A DNA stretch of 64,000 bases from Antitrichia curtipendula (GCA_951230915.1 OX579635.1:28582001-28646000), one strand, 5' to 3'. Positions 48,705 through 62,420 are shown, numbered from the stretch's first letter. Program-made: numbers and translations. The notes: a model not told the origin generated them from the letters alone.

Positions 48705-50290
48705 GTTGCGCGCTAGCTGGGTTGATCGCTTGATAATGTTCACTTGCGATGATCAATGTCCGTCGATTGCGCGGAACCAGAAACACCGAATGATTGAAGC
48801 AGCTGATACTCGTGCGAATATCGACCTGCGGGAAAAGAATTCTCAAGGAATTTGATCCAGTGCTAGCTCGCGCAACCGACGGACATTGATCTGGTTTTGC
48901 AACTAATTTTCCAAAATGATTTTTAACCGAGATTGATTGCGACTAATATTCCCTCCAAAGGGGCAGGATTTATGTATGGTCACCGAAGGCTGTGATCCCT
49001 TGTCGTGCGAGCTGCTCATGTCAGCGATGGATGTAGTCGAAGTTGAATTCCGTGAACTGCTCCAATAAAATAAGTCTCGTTGATTGATGCGACTCGATCT
49101 TTTTGCAAAATCAATTAAGATTTGGATCAGTTCAGCTCCATGGATTATCGTCGATCATGCTTGTATGCTCTGGAGCATATGTCGCCCGACCCGTACGCCA
49201 GACAGATGCTCACACGCACTGCCAACTGGGAGATCTCCAAATCCAGTGCAGTTGCGCAGCTCAACCCTCAGGGAGATTGAAAACCCGACCGAATGAATGA
49301 TCACCGACACGATTGGGAAGCACGGGGAAGCGAGTAAGGATCACGATACTCTTCCCCATCCTCTCGCTGGCTTCGGAATTTCAGGTTCGCTCAACCGCAA
49401 GCACCATAACTGCATTCCACGGGCTTCCGCACTCCTTCACATGCATCAAGGATCCTCATCATCAATGACATACGATGCCATCGATTTTTTCCACTTGAAA
49501 CTGGTCATAATCCAAGGCTCCTTTCGCACAAACTTGGCCGCACAAAATCTGCACAGGCGCAAAACCACGACTCTGAATTAGATCGGAGTGGGTAATCTAG
49601 CTCATAGCACCCTTACTCTTCTGAAACAGACGCAAAACGTACGGTGGTGACCCTTGCAACACTTAAATCGCGATATATCTCATGGCGATAGCGCAGAAAT
49701 CAATGAAGATTCGGGTCTCGAAGATTGTCGAGATGTAGGTGAAGCCCGAATGGAAGCAATGGAAAGATGCAAAACTCGAATTTTCTAGGGTCCTCCGCAT
49801 GAAAATGTCCACAATTCCTAAGCTGCATCCCAGTAGTGCAGGCAGTGTGAACGAACTAGCTAGCGACAAACGCGGACTGGGGCGAAGCGAGGAGAGGACT
49901 TGAGAAGACAAGCATGGTAGAATTGGTGTGGTGGCTGGGAACGATGCGATGACGACGACTCACTCTCAAGAGTATGATGAAAACCCCAACACCAGAGGAT
50001 GCGACGGGGAAGATGTACCTGAGATGCGCGCTCGCCACAAGAGGAAGGAATATTTAGCGGCCTCGGCGGGTGTGCTTATATGGGGCTCCAGTGATGGGAC
50101 GCGCTCGACGGAAGGACGTCGGAAGCTTTCGTCCATGCTCGTCCGAACGCCACTTGTCCCCTCGCCATCCGTCCAGTCCACGATGCCATCCCTCCGGCGC
50201 TTAAGCTTTTTGGTGTTTGGAATTTCGGGATTTCTTTTGGGCGATGGAAAATGAAACGTGACCAGACCATGATGACACCAATAGTTCGCC
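48705..50290. other. Upstream flank of the SRPBCC gene, G+C-moderate, no gene recognised
   Basis: Should contain the promoter of the minus-strand SRPBCC gene. A 108-codon plus frame at 49,928-50,254 and an overlapping minus frame are open but show no known motif. Composition returns to A+T-rich at about 50.3 kb. Confidence 0.4.
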
Positions 50291-51179
50291 CCCCTACCAG
50301 TTTCACATTAAATTATGTAATGGCAATAAATTGATGAATAAGAATGATGCTTTTGAGTTTATTTTATTTTAATGTTTAGTAGATTTCGAATTCTAAATTT
50401 TCATCATATACCTATATGTAAGATTAGGCAAATGAATTACAAAGGCAATCTCCTATGAGTAAGAATATTGAAGTAATGTTTGAAAAAAATGGACCAGTAT
50501 AGGAATAATTGAAGGATAATAATTAGTAAAAACTCAAAAAATATCCCTAATATTAATATCCAATTATCTAAAAAACTAGTATATAAAGGCACCTTCATTA
50601 GTGCATCCAAACATATTAGCCCAGCAAATAAAATAAGATTTTAACAAGTGTTGTGGAATTAGAACTTGAGATTATTGTCATTGGAAGTACATCCAAAATA
50701 CCTAGAATAGACACCACAATCTCTTGATTTAGACTTTCAAATGGACCTAATAGCCCCAATTTTTTTTTTTTTTGAACAAATGGGAAACCCACTGCAGTAA
50801 AAAATAGCCCCAATTGAAAACAAGACAACATAGAAAAATTACAGAGACCACATCTAATCATGCATTTATGTAGAATAAAAATCATACATGCATTGTTTTG
50901 CACATTCCACCTCCAAGATATTAACCTGTGAAAGATGCTAAGGGCAAAAAGTGGTCAATGAATTGTTCACTATAGAAACAAAGAATGCATTTACTGATTC
51001 CATAATTAGAGCAGCTTTGGTGACTACCTCGGTCATAAGGGTTGTGCCATTTGGGGATTAAATATCCTGCATAGAAATTCATCTTGTTCCAGTCTTGGTG
51101 TGAACCTTCAGTTCTGTAAAAGAGACCCACTCATCAATTATTTTGCAATGTTTTGTTTTTTGTCTTTCTACTAGAGAAC
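50291..51179. other. Intergenic A+T-rich DNA, no gene seen
   Basis: Only short low-complexity frames. Confidence 0.5.
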
Positions 51180-51660
51180 TCTTCAAAGAAATGCAACCCA
51201 ACCCGGTGGATCGCATGCCAAGTGTCTCTCCCAGGTGGATTTTATTTTTATTTTTATTGGTTATTATTTTATTGTTTTGCACCTGTGCCCGCCTTTTCCT
51301 GTACGCGCGTTCCTTTTGGGCCTTTTGGGAGGGAGACAGAGTGTGGCTTTCGCGGACCAGGGCGGTCCGAGTTTTGAGGAGGTGTTGCCACGAAGGCCTG
51401 CCCCATTGGCTTTTGTCAACTGACTGAAAAGAACGACGAAAAAGATCATGCCAGATATCCGTCCGTCACTGCTGAACGAAAAAGAGACAGCGCGTTGGAT
51501 GGTGGTCCCGCCAACTGAAAGAACGAAAAGAACGAAAAGGGACGGGGAGATATTTTTTTCGTTCCATAAATAGGAAGCTCTTCAGTGGAGACCGACTCAA
51601 TCGAAGGCAGGGACGCTAAACCCGTCGAACTTACCCCTTGAGGAAAACACATGAATTTTT
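51180..51660. promoter_or_regulatory. Isolated G+C-rich island with a TATA-like element
   Basis: G+C-rich stretch in otherwise A+T-rich DNA, with several GAACGAAAAG repeats at about 51,430-51,545 and CCATAAATAGG at about 51,564, about 30 bases before purine-rich leader-like sequence. It could be a promoter, but no gene follows: copy E of the repeat family begins at 51,797. It may be a relict promoter or a gene fragment. Confidence 0.3.
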
Positions 51661-51796
51661 TATTTGCCACACCTAGCTAATAAAATTTAGGAATCAGAGG
51701 CCCCAAGTTATAGCTCGAGGAAGGGAACAACATAGAATTAACCCCTCAACGTCCAGTGTCATCTCCAGAATTGACGACTTGGAAAAAAAATCATCA

Positions 51797-52385
51797 TAAC
51801 CTCTAAAGCCCCGAGGGTGTTTTCTGCCAAAAACCACTCAAAACTACCACTTCTTTTGTATTCACTTAAGGATACCAAATTTTTTTGTTTTTTTTGGAAT
51901 TTAACCGTAGGATCTTGTACTTAACTTGTCTGAGATCATGTAGTAAAAATTTCATCAAATTTAACCGCACGGATTGGAAGATATTAGCATTCAAAGTTGA
52001 AAAAAAAGTTTTTTTTCAAGAAGATGCTTAAATTACCCGAAAAACTAAGATTGTCCATAACTTTCTCATCCCTAGTCCAAATAGAATGAATCAAAGGTTC
52101 ATGTATAGGTAAAAACATAATATTTTAGGAAAAAAATTAAAAAAAAAATTATTTCGACATTTTGTAATTTTTTTGGGGCTGCCCGATAATCTCCATTTCT
52201 TGCTTACTGTGCCATAACTTTTTCATCCGGCATCCAATTGAAACAAAACTTATATATCCACAAAGCTCTTGCAAAGCTAAACAACCTCAAAAAATCTTTA
52301 AAAAATTCACTTAAAATTGAGACAATAGGAACCTACCTGGACCCAAATTGTCCCTCGAGGGGACAAGCGGGGCTTTAGGGGATAA
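51797..52385 (-). mobile_element. TTAACCCCTAAAG repeat family, copy E
   Basis: Left end ATAACCTCTAAAGCCCCG and right end CGGGGCTTTAGGGGATAA are inverted repeats with about two mismatches. A further TTAACCCCTCAACG motif lies just outside at 51,738. Interior blocks (ACCGTAGGATCTTGTA, GGAAGATATTAGCATTCAAA, TCATCCGGCATCCAATTGAA) are related to copies A, G and F. No conserved frame. Confidence 0.62.
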
Positions 52386-55300
52386 AGTAGTACTATTTGA
52401 AAAAATATTTTGGAATTCATATACATATAAAAGTTATAGATTTTGAGTTTTAGATTTCATCTGTGCTATTAGATTCACCAATGCTATCACCAATATTTTT
52501 CTATAAGTTTTGAAAGTAAAATTTCAAGTTTTTTTCTAAATTCAGTTACACACAAAATATTATTTGTTGAGTACCATTTGTTGAAGTGGATTTGAAATGA
52601 GGTTTTCTTCACACGGCGATCTTTTGAAACTTTTGTGTTCTTTAAATATATGACCTCATTTTTGCAAATCCAGTTTTGAACTAGAGTCAATGCAATTCAA
52701 CCACTTGATATACTTCCACATTATTTTATAATTTTAGAAAAATATGTGCTCTAGTAACACCAAATCCAACTAATAGATAGGACAACAACTTGATAAAGTA
52801 TCTTCACAAATTAGGATGACTTTCATCCAAGCAATAATGAATATGAAACTTGAGTTTCAATCTATTAGTCGTTCACAAATTGGACATCGGAGCACTTCAG
52901 GGTTAACATGGTACAAAATAGAGGCTTGTTCTTTTACAATTATCTCGCAGAACACAAAATTCACCTTGCACGGCCCACTTCATACGACAAGTTTTAGCAT
53001 CCTGCCAATTGAAGTACTTTGCAATTGGAGATGCATTAGAAGTGAGAAGTTTTTGCTTCTTTTCTTCTTTATTGTGGCACCCTTGGCTTCACCGCACCAA
53101 TTTTCATACTCCTGTATTACAGAAATTGCCGGGCTTTTCATTAGTTGTTAAACGACAAATCCTAAGTCAATTCAAGTAACGTGAGAGTTGGAATATCAGT
53201 ATTGCAAGATCTCATACTATTTAAGATGAAAGCTGGAGAAATATGGTCTTCTTAGTGCGAAGATTTTGGATGAATCTTAGATAGAAAGAAGAGGGGTGCA
53301 TAGCAATTCAATGTGGATGAAAGTGAATTAAACCTTAATGGGTTCAGAATGTTTGAATTTCATATAAACTATAAGTGTTTGCTTAATCAATCAAGGCCTA
53401 ACAACTTTTTGACAATGGAAGTTTTCAATGAATTGTCTAACTTTGATATTTTTTGCACATGGATGTGCTTGAAATTTTTAATTTTAACCATATAAAAGTA
53501 AAGACTATTTTGCCTAATATTCATGGAATTAATTGTGAAAAATGCTGACCACTGGATATTTAGATTATAACAATTTTGAATGATCAACTTCATAGGCAAT
53601 AAATGCAGTTTTGGTTGAAGAAAATTTATAAGAAAATAAATAATGCTTTTTTATCCACCCCAAAAAATTACATTAGAATCTAAGGCAAATTTAGTAGTTT
53701 TTTATTTTAGAAAATGAGAAATAAAAAGTTCTCTCAAATTTGTACATACTTTTTCAAATAGGAGGAATAGAAAGCTAAAACGGACCAAATTGGATCCTAT
53801 AAAATTTAAAAAAAATTTATATATGCTTCAATTTTTTTAATTTAAAATTTGATATTATTAGCATGTTTTTTTGGAACATTTTCCAAAAATTTGGAATCAT
53901 TCTAATTATTTTGTATTCTTAATCACACTAGATTGAATTTTGTATTTTAAAATTGCTAAAAATAAAAATTTGGAAAAAATAATTTCTCTACACCCAATTT
54001 ATTTGTGCAGAATAAAAATTAGAAATGTCCAAGAAAAATGTTTTTTTTCCATCCCTAGCATTCCTTTTATTGAACTCCCCTTACTACTAGACCACATTTC
54101 CTAAATAAATTTTAAATACTTCTTACATTGAAATTTTGGAAATAAAGAAATGCATCATGTATGTCAACTTGTTACTCTATAGGATCCTACTTTATAAAAT
54201 ATTGAGATTTGTTTCATCCTACCAAGAATTTGTCATTGAAAATTTGAAGAGGATACATCAATGTGTCCTCTTAGTCCTTGAGGAGTTAAAGTGATGATAT
54301 AAATTGCCTACTTTTTCAAAAAAATAAAAGAGGATGTTTTTGTATTCTATAGCCCATTATATAGCCATACATTAGTACCATAGAAAAACTACAATATTAT
54401 GCATTACAAATCATTGCAATTGAATTTTTTTTCAAACTACGGTACACACCAATGCAATTGTTTAACCCTTAAAGAGCATTTCATGTCCGAAATTGGTCAA
54501 ACTTTTTAAAATTTCTACATATAAACACACATTTCAAACTTTTGATATTTTTCAGATTTTTGGTAACAAATGTCTAAAAATTTAATTTAATTTTTTAATA
54601 AATAAAAGCACCAAACTGAATTTTGTATTTTTTTCAAGATATTTTTAAAATAAAAATCATTGTAATTACAAAACATTTAAAATAATATAGAATTTTTTTT
54701 TAAAATATAAATAACTATAGCAAATACCACGGTATAATTGATTTATTTTGTGAACTATCATCAAGAGAAATTCAATAGAAAAAGTTCAAAAGTGGTGTAT
54801 TTTGGGCTTTTAAGATGCTATACTCAAAGTGTTACAAAAATTATAATTTTAACAATTTTGAAAAAAACTAAAATGAAGTAAAAAGTAGATTATTGGAACT
54901 ACATTTTCTTTGTTAAGCTGAAAAACATTTAAGATCAAAAACTATGTAAAAATTCAAGTTTTGACTTTCAAATTGCTCATGGAGTTTGCAATGTCCTTAA
55001 AGAATTAATTTATTCATAATATCCATGTCCAAAGGTTGGTCTTGATACTTCTGGGGATAATGAACATCAAATCAAAAGGAGGGAATGACACGCTTCAAGA
55101 ATACTTTTCAAGTAATAGAGGTCAATATTCTCACATGATCACTACACAATCATGTGTATCCACAACTCTTTTTACCAATACAAAAAATTTACTCTACTTT
55201 CTAGACTCTTGTTGTATTAACATTTTTGCAAAAAATTTACAAAATGGGTGGTACAAGATCGTTATTGCAACAATATTCTTGACTTGTATCTCAAAGCATA

Positions 55301-58300
55301 CAAAAAAATGGCATTGGATTTGAGGCTTCTCCACAATTGACGCTCTACTAAGGTTACAAATATTAAAAATTGCATGCACTATTTCTCTCTTTTAAGTTTA
55401 CAATGTTTTTTGGATAATGCTTCTCACTACCATAGAAATTCTTGAGTTCTAAATTGTAGGAACACCCACACTTTCAAAATTCACAAAAAATTCCAAACCA
55501 TTTTGAACTTCCTTCTCCATTCAAGTATTCAACTACAACTTTGTATCCCCAAACATGTCTTCTATATAGGGAAGTCAAACCATATTAAGCTAATTGAAGT
55601 CTCTATGAGTTAAGTGATAACCTTATTCTTTGAGATAATATAAACATAGAGTAGTCTCAATTATATTGAATTTATCTAAAGGACTATTAACTTTTATATT
55701 TTTACTACAGTCAACAAAAATATATATTTTTAAATATTTCAATCTTTTTGGATCAATATTTTTCAATATTTTTCAAATGGAAATAAAAATAATATTTATA
55801 TTTTAAGCATCTTCAAATGTCATGTTCAAATTGAATTAATTACTCAACAAAGAATGCCAATCCTGATCACAAGGTATGGTAAGTAGTGCACCATTCAAAT
55901 GCCTAAAATTTCCAAATTAGTACAAGCTCAAGTTATTACCGCAATAAATACATGACTCAAACAATGACCTCCAACTAGTTAATTGGTCATATGGGTCATC
56001 TTGTGGATTATATGTAAATCCTTTGTAGTCAATGAGAGACTCATGTCATAATTTGATCAAACTTGATTAGTTTTCTATATAAAACTTCAAATGCCACAGT
56101 ACACCAATATGGAGCCATTTCTAATAAATTTTTATTCTTGATAAATTTTTATTATTTTTACTATAACATTTGAATTGTGATAGATGTTAAAAAATGATAG
56201 ATTTTTTTTTATCACCATTGGGAAAGCAATGTTTCCATTAAGATTACGTTATTTGTAATAGGATGTAAAGACTATATAAATTGAGATATTTTTTATGTTA
56301 TGTATAATAAATCTCTCTCTTATTTCTTCACTATAAATGTTGGTACACCATTTATTATAATCAATTTCAAACATGTTAGTAAAACCCCTCTCCTATGACA
56401 TGATTTTATTGGACATCTTATTTAGTATGATATTATTGAATACTCTAAATGATGTTGGAATGAATATAACCTACCAGGGTTTAATACTTAAATGAGAAGA
56501 TAGTAGCCAGAGTATCATCTTTGTCTACATTGCTTGCATTCATTTTTTTCCTTGTTTCTTTTGTTGTCTATTGTATATTTGCAAATTAATTGTATAATGC
56601 AAAAAATTTGTTATTAGTTATGCAACTTATATAGGTTGAATTATAGTGTGTAGTAAAACTAAGTCAACTATGCATAAATAGAACTTTAAATCTCAATTGC
56701 ATACAACACAAAGTATGAAATTTTTTATCTTAATTGTCAAAAGATATTGTATCCTATCCTAATTGACATGAGATCTACATGTTTATATTGATTAGGAAAA
56801 ATTGAAGATTTGTTCTATTCATTTGGCAAATCAAGAATTACTAAATCAACACGTCTCTATTGAGAAAATATTTGACAGGATTTGGATCTTATTGCATACA
56901 TGGCATGCATCTCTTGACTTCCGTTACACTTGAACTCTTACTTTCATCCACCACAGCCTACCACGTACAATATACCTAGAATGCATCAATCAAAATTAAT
57001 CACATTCATCCATGCAAGCACTTCCATCCATCTTTATCCATAAGATGTATGTGGTTCATTCAGCATTGTCTATCATGTATTCTTGGGTTTCCCCCACCCA
57101 AGACGAAGCTTGCTTGTGAGGTGGGTTGCCATGCATGCCAACCACTGTCGCAACAACAACAAAACTCCAAAACCAAATCCTAAAAAACCAAATCTCGTTC
57201 ACAACTTCTTTATTTGAACAAGCTCACCTTTAAAATATGCTTTTATATTCCTCAAACCCTAACTTCCATCCGTAGCTAGAGCCCCAAGCTTTAGTCCCAA
57301 ACGCTATTGAGTAGTATGGAGTGAAATTGTATTCCTTTACTTAATTTCTTGATTTTGTCTTAGCATCTATTTTAAACCGTTTTATTTCTTTATTTTTTTC
57401 ATCTCCTTGCCTACTTTTCTATTGGACATCCAATTTAGCTCTACTTTTGATAGCATTCAATTATTTGAAAAACCAGCAATGAACTCTTGCATTTGCAAAC
57501 TTAGTAAGTTTAGCTAGTGTTGTTGGTATTGTGGTGGTAGTATTTGCTTCAAACACTTTTTTCCGTAAAGCTCATTCCCCCATTTTTGAGGTTTAGTATT
57601 GTACTGTTTTAATGAAACCTAGTCAAGATGAGGTGTTTTTGTTTAAGTTATGGTGTGCTTGGTTGAGAGAGAATAGTTTATTTAGATTTGTAGCTTTTTT
57701 CTTGGAAGTTAGTTTATTGGTTGAACTATAAATAAAAGAGTTTGTTGATTTGTTTGGTTTGTTAATGTGAATGGCATTTTTGACGAGATGTTTGTGTTTT
57801 ATATTAGTTGTTAGTTCTAAGTGGGATTTGTTTGACAAGGTTTTACCTAAAATTCTAGATATGGATATGTCTAAAATTTTGTGGAAGAGGTCGTGACTTG
57901 AGCTAGACTTCAAGTTTTCTTGTTGTGTATTTTCCTTCCTTAAATTTGTGCTTCCTTTATTGTTTACCATAGACAATCTGAACAACTAGTTTCTTTCTAT
58001 TCACCAACTAGTTGTATGAGTCTTTGTAGCAAGAGGAACAATTTTTTGTTGCTTTGAATAGGGTTTTCTAACCAAGCCGCCATCTTCTCGACTCCTATAT
58101 TTGATTAGTCTTATGTAAGGTAATCAAATCAAGAGCTTCAAAGTTGTTGAAGTGTGGTTTGTTGGATATCCAGTTGGAGTGAAGGCTTAGAGTTTGATGT
58201 TCAAAGTGTAAGCTATGCAACAAGCTCAAAGAGCTCCTCAGACTTAGGTGGAGAAGGTAATGGTGTGATGATAGTTGTGCAGGCATCCAAGAGTAAGGTG

Positions 58301-59394
58301 TCTCTAGATCTATCTTCTTCCGGTATATTGTATATGAAGCCTAAGTATATGGAGTGTATCACTTGGCCATCCTTTCAAGCTGAAAGTTATGAAAAAGGCG
58401 ACTTTGACATGTATGTTGTTTTTACATTACAATTTGGAGCTTTATCATTGGACATTTGATGTTCAACAATATGGCCACTGTTGTTTTACATGAATCGTAT
58501 TCAAATAATTTTTAGGTTATATTCTTCTGATTTTTGAAACAATATATTTTGATTTATTTCTTCTTCCAAAACTAAGCTGAAGTAGCTCAATCTTTCATTC
58601 TCCTCGTAAACCAATTTTTTGAGACCAATTAATCTCGTACTTGTTCACATGGAGAAAATAAGCTTACATGTTTAGGTGCAACAATCAATGTGACTTTATG
58701 TCACATAAGGTTTGCGAGCATGTAAATAGGTGTTTGTGTTCATGTATGTCCCAACATGGGGCTACACTTGGATTAGATAGTTTTGATATTCAAATAAAAT
58801 AAGTGCTTTTTATATTCACATGGTGTGAGTACAATGTGGAAGTATGAGTACATTAGAAGAGGGAGATTGAAAGAGTAAAAGCTGTGAGCAATTGCTATGT
58901 TGTCAATTGATCACTCCATTTCTAACTAATGGATGAAATGGAAGATTCTCAAACTCTTTTGTGCATGCAATATTGCAATTCTGTGCAATATGATATATAA
59001 ACAGGGGCAAGCATTCAACTTTGTTTTATTGGTTGTGCTAGGTATTAATAAATTTTGAAATTATGTAGCTGAATTGAGTGCCTATCTTCAATTTATATTT
59101 ACTAAGGATGTAGTTTTTTGTGGTATCCTATTGCAACTGTCAAAAGCAATGTTCATTTTTGTCAACAAGAAGTGATAGTAGGATTTTGAAGGAATTAGTG
59201 TGCATTGTTCTATTCTAAAATAAGATGCTATGGAATACTTGAATGTGTTCTTTAATTTGGTATCTTGTAGAATGTGTTTTCAATATACATAAAAAAAATA
59301 TTAGAATCTAAAAGAAGAAAGGTCACGGTGTATAATACAAAAGTTCTGTTGTTAATAAAAAATGACAAACAAATCAAAAACTTTGATTAGTATA
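52386..59394. other. Gene desert of 7 kb, A+T-rich
   Basis: No gene or RNA is recognisable. A TTAACCCTTAAAG motif at 54,464 and CCTTGAGGAGTTAA at about 54,287 may mark further decayed family ends. Frames at 57,623-57,985 (-) and 58,154-58,459 (+) are open for about 100-120 codons but their translations are compositionally biased and match nothing I know. Confidence 0.5.
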
Positions 59395-59844
59395 AGAATG
59401 CATGGAAGCAATTTCAAAAACTTTGACGATGAAGATTGCAAGATATTTGCATTTAAAGTGAAGTAAACAATTTTTTTTCAAAAAAATGCTTAGATTGGTC
59501 AAAAAACAAGTTTATCTATAATTTTCTCATCATTTGTCCAAATAGAATGATTCAAAGCTTCAAATATAGACAAAAATGTAACATTTGAGAAAAAAATTAA
59601 GAGTTAGAAAAAATCAATATTTTATGATTTTTTTTAGCTCCCCCTCAAACTGCTTTCTAGATTTAGGGTGGCATAATTTTTGCTCATGGGAACCAATTGA
59701 AATAAAAATTCTATTCCCACAAAGATAATTTAATTTCCTATCTTCAAAAAAAGTTTCAAAACATCATGTCAAAAATTGAAATTACACAAGCCTATTTGAA
59801 ATCCCAAGAGTTCCTTGTAGGAACTTTGGGACTTTAGGGATTAA
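59395..59844 (-). mobile_element. TTAACCCCTAAAG repeat family, truncated copy F
   Basis: Shares with copy E, in the same orientation, GATTGCAAGATATTTGCATT, TCCAAATAGAATGATTCAAA and GTGGCATAATTTTTGC, and ends GGACTTTAGGGATTAA. Its left terminus is not identifiable. It directly abuts the decayed Ty3/gypsy pol. Confidence 0.5.
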
Positions 59845-59909
59845 AGACAAACCTAGTTCCTTACCTTCCTTCCCAACCTACTCATTGCTTTGTCACACTC
59901 CTACGTTTA

Positions 59910-61690
59910 GGCCCCATGAAGAAATTACAAATTCATGCCCTATTAGATTCCAGAGTTTTAGCTTGATTTTTAGATGAAGAATTTACAAAACGTCACAAGA
60001 TTTTTCTAGTAAAAAGACCAAATTTTGTGCATGTAGAAGCTACAAACGGTTGAGCCTTATCCTTAGAAGATGTCACTTATGAAACTAAACCATTAGAGAT
60101 TTTGTTTGATAGACATAAAAATACAATTATATTCAATATTATCAAAACCTATAATTTTAGAGGTTTCTTGACATGAGAAATATAATCTAGCTCTAGATTT
60201 GAAATTGCAAATCCTGTCATTTCCTTTAAAAACCTCTGCAACAGAATCTTCTCCAAAAACCTTAGACAGTTGTTAAGCTCATACTTATTAGAGCTAGAGC
60301 TTTTATAAAAGCAGCAAGAGAGGGTGATCCGTATATTATCTATACAACTTTAGTATGCAAAAAAAATAATATTCATCAAGTATTCCAATTCAATACAAAG
60401 AATTTGGAAATGTTTTAAAAAATGTTGATAATTTGCTAGAACATTGACTATACAATTGTACCATTGATCTTCAAGATGGAGACCAACAACCAATTGGTCC
60501 GATCTACAATCTATAACATAATGAACTTTTGGCAGTAAAGAAACATGTCAACAAAAATCTTGCAAGGAATTTTGTTTGACATTTTTAATCCCCAATATAA
60601 GCAATAATACTCTTTGTGAAAAAGAAAGATCACTCTTCATGGATGTGTGTTGACTATTACGGCTGAAACAAAATAACGGTGAAAAATCAATATTCCTTGC
60701 CATTGATACTTGAACTTCTCAATTAACTTGAACAAGCAAAAGTTTATATCAATATTTATCTTTGTGGGACATATAATTTGGTGTATATAAAAGAAAGGGA
60801 CAAATGAAAGATGACATTTTTAACGAAATATAAATATTTTGAATACAATGTCATGTCATTTGGTCTTACAAATGCAATAGCCATGTTTTAGCATTTGATT
60901 AATGATGTCATTGCAAGTTCTTGGACCAATTTGTTGTATATTATCTTGACAATATCTTGATTTATTTCAAAAATATTGAAGAACATGAAAGACACGTGAA
61001 CCTTGTACTACAAAAGCTACAAGATGTGGGATTCCAAATTAGAAAATTCGTATTCCACCAATTGCAAGTGGAATATTTTGAGTATATTATCCCCAAGAAA
61101 AGATTATTGATGAATCCAAAGAAGATTCAAGGTATTACGGACTAGTCAACTCCTCAAACAATGCACGATATACAATGCTTTCTTGAATTTATCAACTTCT
61201 ATCAAATCTTTATAAAAAAAACTATTTATGAGTAGTAATTCTACTAACTCGGCTAATATGCAAAGACAAGCTAGATTGGGGAGCTGAGATAGAAAAGTTT
61301 TTCAATTGTTGAAGTCAACTTTTAAAATGGCCCCAATCTTGATTTATCTGGATCTTTTCAAGCCATCCCGTATGGAAATGGATGCTTTGGATTTTGTGTG
61401 AAGAGCAATCTTTTCACAAATGGGAGATGAAAGGAGACTTCATCTAGTTGCATTTCATTTATAAAAATTCAACTGCCAAAATCAGCTATAAGATTAAAGA
61501 CAAAGAGCATTTTGCTATCTTGGACTCGTTTTAAGAATGGCTTGACTTACTTGAAGGTGCGTCATATTAGGTGACTAAATATACAGATTACAATTCTTTT
61601 GAGAATTTCATGTCTGCTTGTGTTTTGAATTGATGTGAAGCTCGTTGGAATATATCATTATTTTGCTTCAATTTCATTATAATATATCGT
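59910..61690 (+). pseudogene. Decayed Ty3/gypsy retrotransposon pol (protease, reverse transcriptase, RNase H)
   Basis: Three adjacent regions read in Ty3/gypsy order on the + strand. Protease-like: about 59,918-60,160 (LLDS, then FLDEEFTKRH). Reverse transcriptase: about 60,440-61,145, with ILFVKKKDHSSWMCVDYY, NKITVKNQYSLPLI, FEYNVMSFGLTNAI, and the catalytic box as YLDN where a functional enzyme has two Asp. RNase H-like: about 61,315-61,600 (LHLVAFHL, then KDKEHFAIL). Stop codons and frame changes interrupt all three, so it is dead. No gag, integrase or LTR was found; the 5' side ends at repeat copy F. Confidence 0.85.
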
Positions 61691-61937
61691 CTCAAAAAGT
61701 AACAAAGATTGTCAAATGTCCTATTATAGAGATCATATTTGATACCAGAAGAAAGAGAAGAAGCATACTCATATAACCTCCATAATGTACCATAAAGTGA
61801 AAATAAAATATCACATGTTTATATAAAGGCAATAAAAGTTGCACATAAACCGCATAAATTTTCTTTTAAGAAGTATCCAACACAAATATGAGTGCCACAT
61901 CTGCTTTAAGATTCCAAATTAAGAATATACTATTTTT

Positions 61938-62420
61938 TTGGAAAGATAACACCAATATCTATAAATCCTATAAATTTCAACTCAAAAAATCATACTCACC
62001 AACTTTTATAGTTGGTCAAATTTCACTCTCTCCAATTCAAAAAAAAATCATACTCACCAACTTTTATACTTGGTCAAATTTCACTCTCTCCAATTCAAAG
62101 GCAGCTCATCACTACTCTGCTTCCGAGACCATAACTTTCGCATACCAATTTCACATTGATTTTGTGATCTTTCTATAGAAAGCTAGCACAATAACCTACA
62201 CACACTCCAAATTTCAACTCAAAAGATGATATTTTACAACTTTTATAGCTGGTCAAAGTTCTCTATCTTCAAATCAAAGGCAACCCTTCAATACTTTGCC
62301 TCTAAGTTTATAACTTGTGCATTCTAATTCTAAAATAATAAAATAATATCTCTTTAGAAAGCTAAAAAGATAACAACTAAATACACACTCACGTTAAATT
62401 TCAAAGGTAAAAATCTCCTT
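61938..62420. repeat. Short tandem array, units of about 180 bases with an internal 58-bp duplication
   Basis: The block GAAAGATAAC / GAAAGCTAGC / GAAAGCTAAA followed by AATTTCAA occurs three times, with AATTTCAA near 61,973, 62,210 and 62,396. Within the first unit a 58-bp segment (from ATCATACTCACCAAC at 61,989 and again at 62,047) is duplicated with one or two changes. The second unit carries a diverged version (TTTTATAGCTGGTCAAAG). No coding potential. Confidence 0.7.

Noticed and set aside
48705..48743. N-terminal extension of the SRPBCC protein to 48743
   Set aside because: The extended frame begins with GTG; the first ATG, in strong context, is at 48704.
57623..57985. 120-codon minus-strand frame as a gene
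   Set aside because: Ser/Asn/Lys-biased translation, no family match, no splice-consistent partners.
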